DNA from: Sorghum bicolor
Taxonomy: Eukaryota > Streptophyta > Magnoliopsida > Poales > Poaceae
NCBI RefSeq assembly: GCF_000003195.3
Contig: NC_012871.2
Coordinates: forward strand, 48,579,862-48,643,861
Direction: 5' to 3'
Length of the DNA stretch: 64,000 nt
Shown piece by piece: positions 34,775 through 46,925 of the stretch; the first letter of the stretch is position 1; the number at the start of each line of letters is the position of its first letter. The position numbers were made by a program, and so were the translations under genes. Below the pieces are notes generated by a model. The model ran no database searches, was not told the DNA's origin, and saw only the letters and a program-made list of their open reading frames with translations.

Positions 34775-37700
34775 TGTAACACCCTAGGTGTTAAGCATGC
34801 ATTTAGTCCCCTCACAACATGCATAAGCATCCTCATCAATCATAAGCATCACGAGCATGTCATTCTCTTCAAGTATGATTTTATGTGCATCATTTCATGA
34901 GTTTTAAACATGTTAAAAATGTGATGCTTGCTTTAAAAATTGGGAAATATTCAAACTAGGTTGGTTTATGTGTAAGAAGAATTGAGAACATTTTTGTGCA
35001 ATTTTTGGAGCCAGGGAAATTGAGAAATGGAATTTATACAAAAATATCCAAAAAGAATTTATTTGAAAACCTAGAAATAGTTTTGTTTTGCAATTCAAAT
35101 TCTATTGGGAATTTAATTTGGCTTATTAAAGCAAAGTTGTAGAGTTTTTATTTTGGAACAATTTTGTTTTTGGGAGCAAGAGGTGAAAATGCTTTTTGGC
35201 TGGTCCAAATAATTTTAGAAAGGAATTTGGAAAAAAAAATTCAAAAAAAAAAGAAAGGGGGAGCTGTTCACTGGCGGGCCGGCGCCAACCAACCGGCCCA
35301 GCCAGCGAAGCCAGCCCAGGCCGACCGCGCCGCGTCCACCCCCTCCCCGCGCGCGCTCGGACACGGCCGCGCCGCGCGCGCCCGACCGCGTCAGGACGAC
35401 GGCGCCGCGTGGACGGCATGTGCTGCTCGCCGGCGCCACGACCCCCCCCTCCGCTGCGGACAGCGCTACCTCCCTCGCCATTCTCTCCTCCACCCGGTGC
35501 GCGCCCCCTCGCTCTCTCTCGTGCTCTCCTGCCTCCTCTCCGCGCGCACCGTGCCGCCGCTCGCCATTGGAGCTCCCCGAGCTCCGCTCGCCGTGTTCCC
35601 GGCACTCCGTCGCCTCTCAGCGCCTCCTTCCACCTCTCCGAGCTCCGCATTCGTCTCCGCGTGCTCGGACGTAGTTTCTTCGCGCAGGTAAGCGGTTCTA
35701 GCGAGCCGAATCGCTCGCCGGAGAGTCCGCGGCCTCGCCGGAGCTCTCCGCGGCGTCGGCATCGCTGGTTTTCCCCCTCCCGAACCTCTCTTGCCTCGCT
35801 AGCGTGCGCATTATGGTCGTCGTGGCTCCCTGAGTCGCGAGAAGCCGCACTAGAGCGCTCTACCGGAGCGTGGTGGCCGGCACCGCTGCGGCAGCGCCGC
35901 CGGTCCGCCATTGCCGGTGGCCAACTCGCTGTGCGGGGTTTCAGGGCGAGTAAAGGGGTGGGATCGAGTCGCAAGAGGGAGGCGAACGTGTTGGTGCCGT
36001 TGGTTCCGGCCGAGAGGCATCACCGGCGGCGAGCCGTCGTCGGGGATCCCCACCCCTCTCGGTGTCCTAGCCAGCGGGCCCGGCTGGCAGGCGGGTCCGC
36101 TCGTCAGCGGCCGCGGGTGCACTGCACCGGGTGCACCTAGCAGGTCTCGGGGTGGATTTGATTTGTTTTCAGAAAAATAATTTCCAGGAAATGATTTAAA
36201 TGTTCAAAAATCCATATCTTGATGAATATAGCTCCAAAAATTGTGAAATAAATTTTGGTGTATTCCTTATTTCCAGATCTATAGCCTAGTATGTTTGCAT
36301 GTCGTGACTAAGTAACTTTTCTGTGTAAGTATATTTAATCCATGTTTTTGTCAAACTTGGAAAATGCATAGTAAACAAAATAGGGCTCTGAAAAATGTAA
36401 AATTTGTTTTGTTGACTCTGCATGTGTGTTTAATCACTGAGAAAATATTGTTACATATTATTTGGTGTATAAATGAATTTATGGTAATTTAAATGCTTGC
36501 ATGGCAGTACTTTATGATTTTTAATAATTAAATGGGTCATGCAATAAATCCGGAAAATTTTGTGGGTGTTTCTTATGATATGAGATAAATTGTAAAAATA
36601 TGAAATCTGTTGTTTGACACTTATATCACAGTAGGGTGATTATACTTGCCTTATCAATTAATCTTGTGATTTTTGTGGCCCAAAATAAGTAACCAAAAAT
36701 TATGAAAAATTTACAGTAGACTTTATGATTAGCTAGTAGTCTCCTGTAATTTTTCTGGAATTTATTGATGAACAGAATTGCATGTGATTTTTAATGGGCT
36801 TAGAAATGAATAAAGAAAATTATGAATGGTTGTGTATGTAGGTTGAATGGAATAAGTTGGGTTTGGTATCTTTGAAGCATCATGGGGGTTGCTAGTTGCA
36901 TTTTAAAAAAAATATTTGTAGAAGAGAATGCAATAGATGTTTAAACCAAGTGCCTGTTCTTGGATGATGTTGCATACCTTGTGATAAGCATGACCAAGTG
37001 TATCATCCATGCATCATGTCATGGCCCTTTGGTACTTTCTCATACAAGCATCCACTCGGGCATCTCGCACTCCACTCACAAGCACACATGCATCATACAG
37101 GCTCGCAGGAGAACGAGGTGGGACCCGAGGAGCCAGAGGAGATTCAGGAGCAGGAACCTCCGGAAGCACCGGAACCCGGAGAGGAACTGCAGGAGTGTCC
37201 GGATCACCGACCCAGCACGTTTGAGAAAGGCAAGCCCCGGAGCATTCTAAGTCTCCCTATTCTCGCTAACTTATATAAAGTGCTATACTTGTTCTACTGT
37301 ATTGCATATTAAGTGATAGGAGTTGCCTGATACCGTTGCTGCATGAGTACTCCTTGTTATTCCTGCTCATTCAACTACCTTGTCCTATGTAGATAGGCAC
37401 GGAGTCTATGCTTAGCTTGCTTAGTTCGGTAGAAGTCGGGTGATTCCCTGTCACCTGCGAGATATAGGTGGATACCTGCTTGATTAAGCATTGGATTGCT
37501 CGGGGAAAAGAATAACCAAGTGTGGAATGAATTTGGAGACCGGGCGGGGTCTTATGGTGGGTTGACCATGGTGCCCCTGCCTGTGTCGATTAAGGACCGA
37601 TCGTTGACGGCCCTCTTGTCATGTTGAACGCATGCCCCACACTTAGCTGGAAGGATAAGTCGTTCCGACCGCGAAGCCTGAACACTATCCGGGCCGGGAA

Positions 37701-38735
37701 TCGAGCCGCCATGCGCTGTATTGGTGATGGTTGAGGAGAACGACGAGGGCGCGGCGCGCAACCTTGGTATACCTTGGATACCTCGGTCGCCGGAACGGTC
37801 CTCGGGTACTGGCGGTGCCTGCCGAACCCGCGAATTGGTCCTGGATAGTGTAATACGGTGATCTGTAGCTCACTTGATCAGTGAGTGTGGTTTGTGTGGG
37901 GAATACCTCGCCAGCTGGTTAGAAATCGATTCGAATCGCCATCGCTCCTGGATAGTGAGCACTTGACATGAGCTTCGTCCTCGTAGTAAGGACTATGAAA
38001 CACTTGGGTTATAATGATGAATGGTTTAGGAAATGCTATGATGAGGTACTATCATAGTCTCATACTTGCTTGTAATAGCACAGGAGCAAACCTAGATAAT
38101 AGGTAATGATACTTTCAACTTGAGCAGATTAAAAGAAGAAAATATTTATGTAGGTTAGGGAAATGAAACCTTGCGGTCTTTGCAAAATGGTTGTCAGCTA
38201 CCCCACTAAATAGCCTTCATGATCCTTGATGAGTCTTTATTTTAAGTTTATGACGGGTAAGTCTAGCTGAGTACCTTCTCGTACTCAGGGTTCTATTCCC
38301 ATGTTGTTTTGCAGATGGTCAAATGTACTATGGTTATTGCATCCTCTGTCTGTACCCAGCTATGGGTGATGACTAGACCAAGGGCGATGGTCACTCCGTC
38401 TCTTCCTTTGCTTTTGTGGGAATGACCGAACTATGGCACTGTATCAGACTTATCGTGTGTGTTGTAATTTCGAACTATGAAGCTTCCGCTATTTGAAGAA
38501 CTTGGTTTGTAATAACTTAAGAACTCCGATGTAATTTATGAATGTTGTAATCTGGATGTACTTGTGGATGGCGACCGCTAAACTGATTACGATCTTGGCT
38601 GTTATGCGATGTGTGGTTGAAATCCTTCGAGATTTCGCGGACTACCGGGATTATATGGGCTTAAGCCTGATGGTTTGACTATGCAAATGGTCACTGTTGG
38701 GCTTAATCTCTTATAATTTGGTCGGTTCTGTTACA
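34775..38735 (+). repeat. Family A 3' LTR
   Basis: 3961 bp, nearly identical to the 5' LTR. About 20 extra bases near 35617-35638 and a shortened C run are the main differences. Confidence 0.92.
37088..37312 (+). other. Conserved acidic mini-ORF inside family A LTR (copy 3)
   Basis: Identical in translation to copy 2, as expected from LTR synthesis. Confidence 0.25.
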
Positions 38736-38829
38736 CTTCCCAAAGATAGTAATTTTAGTTTTAGTAATTCCTGGAAGAATTCTAATATAAAAGCTAGGTA
38801 CTTGTAAGTAAGCAAACAGAGCAACTATT
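38736..38829 (-). other. Family B internal fragment between two nested insertions
   Basis: 94 bp of family B sequence left between the family A and family C elements. It ends in CTATT (38825-38829), the left copy of the family C target duplication. Confidence 0.75.
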
Positions 38830-40063
38830 TGTTGATATTTGGGAACGCAATAAGGAATTGATCCGCAAGCGCACGGATATCGGTGAGCACTTCACCCGGG
38901 AGGTTATCCAGAGTATCGTATTTATTTTTTTACCACTAGGAGAAAGAGTGCATCTGACTAACTGGTCTATTACTACTAACCTTTAGGCACAAAGAATGTC
39001 TTTCGATGTGAGTGATAAATAGAGAAGACTGCAACCGTAGTCTCCTTCTAACCTTGGTAAGGATGATCTACTGTTCTAATGGGGAGGCTAACGGAATCTA
39101 GACACCACAAAGGATGTTCAACCCGCACCTATAAACCCTATCCTTCCTGCTAACGAGATGTGATCTACAAAGGTAGCTCGGAATTGTCACGTTCCTCACT
39201 ACTACCACGGTCCAGCTAGTCAGGGAATATCTATGAGTACCCCAGCCTAAACACCACGTTTACGCCAGCAATGATTACTCTAAACTCTACGCGAAGAGAT
39301 TAAAGTAAACTCATAAACCATAAGAACAATAAAACAAGAACTTACTAGAATTTAGAAGTCGAATTACTGAACAATCCTAGGAGCAAGCTTCGGGTTAGGA
39401 GAACTTGATCCCGCAGGTACAAGCTTGGAGTAGACACCGACAGGCCGCGCTTCCTCCACTCTACACCTCCACTCTATCTCTCTCAATCTAGTAGAAACTA
39501 GAAGATCTATTTCTACCTTACATTGATTGCTAAGCCTAAAAAGAAATATTAATTAGAGAAGAGGTTTTCCTTCGAGGGCACCCCTCAGTATCTATGATAA
39601 TTTCTTCATGTCTTCTCCAGGGGCCAGGGGGCCTTGCTTATATAGTCCTCCCCTTCTATGCGTTTTTGGGTCGATAGGCGAGGTGGTACTATGTTTTTCT
39701 TGATCCAATAGGTCGGTGGAATATCCCGAGCGAAAGAGTCCTGATTTGGCTCCAACAGGGGGGCGGGCGCCCAGGCTACCAGGGCGGGCGCCCTGGGCCT
39801 GGCCCAGTTTCGCCTCCGCTTCGGTCTCGTGGCTTCTGGAGTCTTCTAGATGATGAAAAATTACGCGATGCGTTGATATCTCTATGTAATCCCGACATGT
39901 GGGCCTTTCTTCCTTATTTCCTGATAACCCCCTGCAGAAATAGATAAACAACAAAACTCGTGGAATTCTATCAGATCAAACCCTAATTCTAGGTGATGGT
40001 TGCATATTGGTCCTTTCTCTTGTTTATTTGATAATTAAAATTGATACTTAAGAACCGTCAACA
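38830..40063 (-). repeat. Family C 3' LTR
   Basis: 1234 bp. U3 is clearly related to family B U3 (shared AGAAATAGATAAACA, CTCGTGGAATTCT, and the CCGTCAACA end), while the U5 side is different. Twin GC palindromes at 39761-39793, TATA (TATATAA on minus) near 39638-39644. Confidence 0.92.
39761..39793 (-). promoter_or_regulatory. Twin GC palindromes, family C 3' LTR
   Basis: GGGCGGGCGCCC at 39761 and again at 39782; starts 21 bp apart; TATA about 115 bp downstream on minus. Confidence 0.6.
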
Positions 40064-41366
40064 AATACCTCCATACTTAGGCTTTTACTCGTCCTCGAGA
40101 AAAGGATGGTTAAGAAAAATATCTGGCGTAAAACATTTTAAAGCATTCTCTTTATAATTGCAGGGTGTTAAAAATTCACTGTGTACCATAGTCTGGGATG
40201 TATATGGTTAAAAGTAAAGATCCTTTCTTCTCAATCCTGCCACTTGGAGCTTTTGTATATTTTTGAAAGAAAGTTAGCATACCTTTTTATCCTCATAGGT
40301 TCTCTCAGATCACTCATTATCTTTTATATATATCTCACTGAGGCTGTTTTAATTTGCAAAAATTCTCAAGCATACTTACTTTGCATTTATTGCCTGATCA
40401 AAACGGGATCCGAGGAGGGGAATGTCATACTCTTAGATCAAAGACTTTGGAAATTAAAAACTTTGTCAACTCTTGCTGGCATATTGCTTATTAGAGGGAC
40501 CATGGGCTATCATTTTTTTTAAAGTGGATACCGAGGTACCCCTAATTCTACTGCCGGACACTTGTCCATTTTTCTGCGAGGTTGTCGAGCACTTGCTCCT
40601 TTTTATTTCCTCGAAATATTTCTATTTTTGCATAGCCCATGCCTCTAATGCAATAATACTTCGGAAGAGTGAATCTTACTGAAATAATGTCTTGATCTTA
40701 GGAGCATGATAAATCTCTCAACAAGGGTCTAACTCATTTTGAACAAACTCAATACAGAGCAGATAGCTTTTATAATCATAATTAATATTTTCAGTTTTAT
40801 CAGGCATATAAAACACTGAGGATGGTAGATAGAAATTTGAATATTTTGAAATAAATTCTCCAAGCAACAATGATATCAAGAATAAGAAACTCATACTCTA
40901 TCATCACATATTCCAATTGACTTAAATAACACAGGGTTTTAAAATGATTTTATAATAATTGCAAGTTTTCAAGAAATATCACAGGTTGAGATTAATCATG
41001 ATTAGAAATATTTTAATCCTTTTATTTTATCATGTCGGAAATAGTAATCTGCATAGAATAAATGTATGTGTAAAGTAAAGTGTGCAAAGTGTGTACCTGA
41101 ATTGAGGAGTGGTGTAGTCGGAGTGTGTTTAGCATGTCGAGGGATCTCCCCCATACTTGTTTTCTGCTTTCTTGCACAAAAATAAAGTAGAGACACACAA
41201 GACATAATAATAATAATAATAATACTCTTTATTGATCTTGAGGCATTTAGTACAAAAGACTGATAGCAAACTGATAATAATAGTAAACTGATGATAATAG
41301 CAAACTTAAACCGAATTTAAAGATAAATAACTAAGATGCATTGCCTCAAGGTCTAATCTAGATAAC
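40064..41366 (-). other. Family C 3' non-coding region
   Basis: No gene in 1.3 kb. Contains the CTAATTCTACTGCCGGACAC segment shared with family B, a short ATA/AAT microsatellite near 41206-41222, and otherwise AT-rich sequence. ORFs on plus at 40181-40682 have no recognisable features. Confidence 0.6.
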
Positions 41367-41996
41367 TTAACGGCGCTCTAATTCCTTGATCTTCTTGTTG
41401 GCACTGGCAAGATCCTGCCTAAGGCCTAGTATAATAGTGTTGTGGTTAGAGAGTTGCCTAGTAAGGGAATTAATCGAGGACTGGAGGTCTATGATAACTC
41501 TATCTAGCCTGCGAACTTCCTCATCAATATCCATTATAGTCTTGCGACGCTTGGGAGGTGTCTCAAAAGCATTGAGAGAGTGCTTTGGGGCTGCCTTTGG
41601 AGGGACGAAACGGACTTTGGCTGCTCTAATCCCTTCAAAGTAAGGCCTTTCCTCCTCCGTAGTGTAGCGAATACTGCTGATCTCGCCGCTCCGGTTGGTC
41701 TTGACTCCAACGACCCTCTCATTGGGTCTAGGTGGAAGGATCCTTGTGCCGGTTGGCACCTCGATGGTGGTCTTCGTCTTGGATGATGATCCTTTAAGGA
41801 GTAGGGGTTGTGGTGGTGCGGTGAGAACTGGTTGAGCATGGTAAGATTGGGCGGAGCTGCGTTGGCGTAATGGCATGGCTTCTAGCTGACGCTCTGTGTT
41901 GGCCGGGACGAGAGCACGGGCATCGGGGTCTTCCACAGGCTCCATGTTGAGGTTGAAGGGGACGACTTCCCAATCGTCGTGGTACTTGTCAGCCAT
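41367..41996 (-). CDS. Extra ORF of family C: 209-residue protein with C-terminal coiled coil
   Basis: Intact ORF starting MADKYHDDWEVVPFNLNMEP, placed after integrase where Athila elements can carry an envelope-like gene. It has no signal peptide or membrane segment. The middle is Pro/Arg rich with basic patches (PPKRRKTIMD could act as a nuclear signal), and residues ~154-209 form a heptad-rich helix (LDRVIIDLQSSINSL..). It has its own upstream promoter-like sequence. Not recognised as a known family. It stays open although pol in the same element is broken. It could be a nucleic-acid or gag-associated accessory protein; this is inference. Confidence 0.6.
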   Translation of the reverse strand: MADKYHDDWEVVPFNLNMEPVEDPDARALVPANTERQLEAMPLRQRSSAQSYHAQPVLTAPPQPLLLKGSSSKTKTTIEVPTGTRILPPRPNERVVGVKTNRSGEISSIRYTTEEERPYFEGIRAAKVRFVPPKAAPKHSLNAFETPPKRRKTIMDIDEEVRRLDRVIIDLQSSINSLTRQLSNHNTIILGLRQDLASANKKIKELERR

Positions 41997-42106
41997 TGGA
42001 GTAGCAAGGAACTAATGAAATTTTAATTGAAGTGGAGCTAATCAAGCTCTAATTGAAGGAGAGAAAGCTTGGTGGCTTGGTGTTTGAAAACTGAGGTCAG
42101 GGGTCT

Positions 42107-42291
42107 GTTTATATAGGGGTCAAAAGGATGCCTCTATGGGTTGTTCGGGTTGCTCCCGTCGATGTGCGTGCGAAACTTTCCATCCGAGGGATTATTCGGA
42201 TTACCCTAAGTGCATTTTCCATAAGAGAGAAAGTCGGGACCGAGGGGGAACAGGGGCTGGGCGCCCGCCCACATGACCTGGGCGCCCGCCC
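42107..42291 (-). promoter_or_regulatory. Internal promoter-like module before the family C extra ORF
   Basis: On plus, GGGCGCCCGCCC at 42259 and 42280 (21 bp apart), then TATA (TATATAAAC on minus, 42107-42115) about 110 bp upstream of the ATG at 41996. It copies the layout of the LTR promoter with its GC pair. Confidence 0.5.
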
Positions 42292-42400
42292 TCTCTCTGG
42301 CCCCTCTGTGGGCCCACTTCTCCGAGCATGTTTCTAGATGCGAAATTATTTAGAAAAATATATATATGACCCAAAACCATCAGACCAAAAATATCGGGCT

Positions 42401-44358
42401 CTAATTCTCCATGGGAAGGTAAAAATGGTCTACGTTTATTTCTTCAAATTCCTCATTGGGCTCTAAAAATAATTTAAGACGTTGACCATTTACCTTGAAT
42501 TACGTACCTTCGCTATTTTGAAGTGTGATAGCTCCGTGGGATGATGAATTGATTACCTTGAATGGTCCTTCCCATTTGCTCCGGAGTTTTCCATGCCCGA
42601 AAAGCTTCACCCTGGAATTAAAAAGTAATACCTTATCTCCGGGTGTGAACTCCTTCTTCTTGATTCTCTTGTCATACCACCTTTTGACTCTTTCTTTGTA
42701 GATTTTTGAATTGTGATATGCCTTCTCTCGCCATTCTTCCAATTTTGATAGTTGCATTCTTCTATAATCTCCAGCAACATCCAGGTCCATATTCCATCTC
42801 TTTATGGCCCAGTGTGCTTTGAACTCTAGTTCAACAGGTAGATGGCAAGTCTTCCCGTACACCAATTGGTATGGAGACATTCCAATTGGGGTCTTGTATG
42901 CTGTCCGGTATGCCCAGAGTGCATCGGGTAACTTGTCTTTCCATGCCGTTCCCATTTCATTTACTGTCTTCTGAAGAATATTCTTGATTTGTTTGTTGGA
43001 AGCCTCTGCTTCGCCACTTGTCTGAGGATGATAGGGGGTAGCGACGTTGTGATGGATTCCATGTCTTGATAGATATTGCTTGAAGCGTTTGTCGATGAAG
43101 TGAGCTCCTCCATCACTTATCACTACTCTGGGGACTCCAAATCTTGGAAATATAATTTCTTCGAACATCCTCTTTGAACTGACGTTGTTGGCATGCTTGC
43201 AAGGTAATGCTTCTACCCACTTGGAGACATAGTCAACTGCCACCAAGATGTACTCACACTTCTTTGATGGAGGAAATGGACCCATGTAGTCTATTCCCCA
43301 GACATCAAAGAGCTCAATCTGAAGATTGTTGGTGAGTGGCATTGCATCCCTTGTATTTATGTTTCCGTGTCTTTGACATTGCCCACATCTTCTGATATAT
43401 TGCTTTGTGTCTTCATACATTGTAGGCCAATAGAATCCACACTGCCAGATCTTTGAATGTGTACGGAATGCTCCATAGTGACCTCCATATGGTGATGAAT
43501 GACATCTGTCGATGATCTTCCATCCTTCCTCAGTGGTCACACATCTCCTGAGTAAGCCATCAGAGCATACTCGGAAGAGGTATGGCTCATCCCATATATG
43601 TGAACGACTTTCTTGAAGAAGCTTCTTCTTGTTTGCTCCTGGTGGTACATACCCTGAAACCATAAAATTAACAATATCTGCATACCAGGGGTCAGACCTG
43701 TTAATCCCGTAGAGCATGTCGTCCCGGAGTGAATCATTGATGGGGGTTTCCTGTGGACTCTTAAAATACATTCTAGACAAGTGATCAGCAACAGAATTTT
43801 CTACTCCCTTTTTATCTTTTATTTCTAAGTCAAATTCTTGGAGTAATAAGATCCATCTAATCAGACGAGGTTTAGCATCTTTTTTAGTGAGCAAATATTT
43901 TAATGCAGCATGATCAGTGCAAACAATTATTTTAGCTCCAACTAAATAAGATCTAAATTTATCTATGGCAAAGACAACAGCCAGAAGCTCTTTTTCAGTG
44001 GTTGCATAATTAAGTTGAGCTCCTGTCAAAGTTTTACTGGCATAAGCAATTGCATGATGCTTTTTATTTTTAGTTTGTCCCAATACTACCCCCACAGCAC
44101 AATCACTAGCATCACACATAATTTCAAAAGGCAACGACCAATCAGGCGGTTGAATGATTGGTGCAGAGATGAGTGCTTTCTTTAATAAATTGAAAGATGT
44201 TAGACATGCATCATCAAATTCGAAAGGAGCATCCTTGGCTAGCAAAAGAGTAAGTGGTCTAGCAATAAATGAAAAATCTTTTATGAATCTACGATAAAAA
44301 CCAGCATGGCCAAGAAAGCTTCGAATTCCTTTTGTGTTCACAGGTGGAGGTAGTTGTT
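42401..44358 (-). pseudogene. pol: Family C pol, second part: RNase H and integrase
   Basis: The frame enters by a one-base shift relative to RT at about 44360. It contains the RT connection ([13 protein letters not shown]), RNase H ([20 protein letters not shown]), the integrase zinc finger ([19 protein letters not shown]), and core motifs [19 protein letters not shown] and [17 protein letters not shown] at 42500-42502 stops it near the C terminus; the same frame continues for 33 more codons to TAG at 42401-42403, where relatives end. The catalytic DDE residues are present. Confidence 0.9.
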
Positions 44359-44361
44359 CAA

Positions 44362-46334
44362 TTACTTCAATTTAGCTTTGTCTACCTCAATCCCTTTTTC
44401 AGACACTAAGTGTCCCAGCACTATTCCTTCCCTAACCATAAAATGACATTTTTCCCAATTAAGGATTAAGTGCTTTTCTTCACATCTTTGCAAAACCTTG
44501 TCTATGTTTTCAAGACAACTATCAAAAGTTTTTCCATAAACAGAGAAATCATCCATGAAAACTTCCATAATCTCTTCAATCATATCAGAAAATATAGACA
44601 TCATGCATCTTTGAAAAGAAGCTGGTGCATTACATAACCCAAAAGACATTCTACGGTAAGCATAAGTTGCATAAGGGCATGTAAAAGTGGTTTTGCTTTG
44701 ATCATCGGGATGGATCGGGATTTGGTGATACCCTGAATATCCATCTAAGAAACAAAAGAACGAATGGTTTGCTAACCGCTCTAGCATCTCATCTATAAAA
44801 GGTAAAGGAAAGTTATCCTTTCTCGTGGCTTTATTTAGTTTTCTATAGTCTATGCACATCTGCCATCCTGTGACGGTGCGTTGCAGAATTAGCTCATTCT
44901 TTTCATTCATAATAATTGTCATGCCTCCCTTTTTGGCCACAACTTGTACTGGGCTCACCCACTCACTGTGCGGCACAGGATATATAATCCCTGCATGCAG
45001 CAACTTTATAACTTCCTTTTTAACTACCTCTCTCATAGTGTTGTTAAGTCTACGTTGGGGTTCTCGAGAGGGTGTAACAGAAGGATCTGTTGGAATACGA
45101 TGTGTACAAATCATAGGACTGATTCCTATAAGATCTTGAAGTGAATAGCCAAAAACCGAGTGATGTTTCTCAAGGATGGTCATTAATCGCAGAGTTTGAT
45201 CCTGAGTGAGTTTATCGCTAATGATCATAGGGAACTCTGGATTATTGTTTAGGAAAGCATAGGTAAGACCGGGTGGTAAAGTTTTAAGTTCTATGGGGGG
45301 TCTAGGTGTTTCTGCAAACTCATCTAAGGGTTCAGGCTCAGAAGTTTCATCTTCTTCTTCAGTGAAGAAAGGAGTTTCGTCTTCTAAGTCTGGTTCATCT
45401 AAAAGCTCTAGAGATGCAGCCTTTACTTCCTCCATAGGATCAGGCAAAAGATATGACTCGGCCTTATTGTTTAAGGAGTGTGAAATTATTATTGGGAATT
45501 TAAAGGTTTTTCCAAAAGAAATGTGTAGCTTTCCAGTATGACCTTCATAAAGGAGTCTTCTAAAAGGTAGTCCTATCAACAGGTCGAAGTCCCATGTATC
45601 AAAGATATAGAAGTTCAAATGAACCATGGAGCCTTCTACCGTGAGAGGTAGGACATTAATAATTCCAAGACTGGGGACCAATCGTCCCGAAGATTCCTTT
45701 ATGACCTTTGTTGTGGGGGTTAAGATAAGATTTTTAAATAGTTTAAGTGCAAAGGATTCAGACATAATGTTGATCCCCACAATAGGATTATAGAGAGCAT
45801 TAAATCGATCAGAATTATAAGCACAGCGTATAGTTATCGAGGGTGTGTCCAAACGGATCACATCAGAGGAAAGCTCTGATTCCTCCAACCATTCGCTACT
45901 CATTACTGAGATAAGCTCTCTCAATTGATATTCACTTGGTAAATAAATGCTAAACTGGCCGTTTTGGGGTTTGTCAATAGGATGGTAGTTTGAAATGTTT
46001 CCAAAATCGGCAAAAAGATCGGATTCTATATCCAGCATGAAGTCCGGTGGTGGAATTTCTTCCTCTTGTGGCTCAGAACTTGGGATAGCTAAAGTAGATG
46101 AAGAATTTGGCAGAGTGTCTACTTCGGCTTCGTAGGTTTCATCATGAAGGGTATTATCCATCTCAACTTCTAGGATTCTATCTAGGATCACTCTTGCTTC
46201 ATCAGCAGGGATGCGAAAGAAAGAACCTCTAGACATTGTGTGAAGCATTTGTTTGTGATTTTTCTGAAGACCTCGAAAAAAGTGAAATAAAAGAACAGGG
46301 TCTTCAAGATTAAGGTTTGGACCAGATTCTAAAA
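44362..46334 (-). pseudogene. pol: Family C pol, first part: altered protease-like region and RT
   Basis: The longest open piece is 46248-44362 (628 codons), and the frame is open up to the gag frameshift near 46335. After an acidic linker, a retropepsin-like region reads NALYNPIVGINIMSESFA, where the catalytic D-[TSL]-G of related elements is expected; Asp is absent. GLPFRRLL matches the end of the protease fold. RT follows with WQMCIDYRKLN and FMDDFSVY. It ends at TAA (44362-44364), where one missing base shifts the frame into RNase H. The linker carries no zinc knuckle. Confidence 0.88.
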
Positions 46335-46793
46335 GATCAGAAAACGTTTCCAGGATTTTCCCAAAGTTTCATTATCTTTTTGTTTAAAAGATAGGACTTC
46401 GAGTCTAAGGTCAGCTCTACGGTCAAGGGAATAGAAATCTAGACAAAAGTTGGCTCGTAAAACTCCCCATTCACCTTGTTGTTGACTTACCTTCTGACTG
46501 TACCATTGTCTAGCTTCTCCCCTTAGAGAAAAAGGAAAAAGCTTCCAACGTAAAGTCTTATCAGAAATGCCTTCAATGCGAAGACAATCACATGTTTGCT
46601 CAAAATCTCTAATATGAAGGTAAGGATTTTCGTCTTCCTTTCCCGAAAAAGATAGGTTTTGAATCATGGCAATCAACCTAGAACTTATCTTATACTGGGA
46701 TGTTTGGATAGGCTGTGATGATTCCCATGGTAAAAGGTCAGTTGCTAAAGGGATTGCAGACTCATGGATCGATTTAGAATTTTGGTTTTCCAT
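46329..46793 (-). pseudogene. gag: Family C gag, frameshifted
   Basis: Starts at MENQNSKS (ATG at 46791-46793), with the retrotransposon gag core (LFPFSLRGEARQWYSQK, ENPYLHIRDFEQ). It ends at TAG after a one-base frame loss near 46340; the next codons of the domain continue in the pol frame (LLESGPNLNLEDPVLLFHF). The shift occurs at a TTTTC run, so ribosomal slippage cannot be excluded, but a deletion is simpler. The gag is short and lacks a zinc knuckle. Confidence 0.8.
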
Positions 46794-46899
46794 AAGGTAA
46801 GAATAAAGAAAATAAATAAAGGATATAAAAGATAAGAAAAGATAAAAGTATAGATACAAGCTAGTAGCAAGACAGAGGTTATCTCAGCAACCGTCTTTC

Positions 46900-46917
46900 T
46901 CCCCGGCAACGGCGCCA
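46900..46917 (-). other. Primer binding site, tRNA-Asp (family C)
   Basis: On minus TGGCGCCGTTGCCGGGGA, the complement of the plant tRNA-Asp 3' end, 8 bases inside the 5' LTR. Confidence 0.9.
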
Positions 46918-46925
46918 GAAATGCT

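Larger units (their letters stand above)
24155..38735 (+). mobile_element. Family A chromovirus (Ty3/gypsy, Tekay-like) with H3-tail-like ORF
   Basis: Structure: 5' LTR 24155-28098, initiator-Met primer site, extra ORF 28922-29965, gag-pol 30284-34762 ending in a chromodomain-like segment, purine tract, 3' LTR 34775-38735. The LTRs are nearly identical; the clearest difference is a ~20-bp insertion near 35617 in the 3' LTR, so the insertion looks recent. One nonsense codon interrupts pol. It sits inside family B sequence. Flanks ACTTT and CTTCC do not form a convincing 5-bp duplication, and the first base of the 5' LTR differs from the expected T, so the left edge may be altered. Confidence 0.92.

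Noticed and set aside
24150..38740. Target duplication for the family A element
   Set aside because: Flanks ACTTT and CTTCC share only a partial match; a 5-bp duplication cannot be claimed.
39592..39954. 120-codon ORF in family C LTRs (also 47688-48050) and a similar 120-130 codon ORF in family B LTRs
   Set aside because: The ORF runs through the U3 promoter, across the GC boxes and TATA box. Its similarity between families reflects conserved promoter DNA, not coding.
46325..46345. Programmed ribosomal frameshift between family C gag and pol
   Set aside because: A TTTTC run is present, but the break falls inside the conserved gag domain, where a single-base deletion is the simpler explanation.
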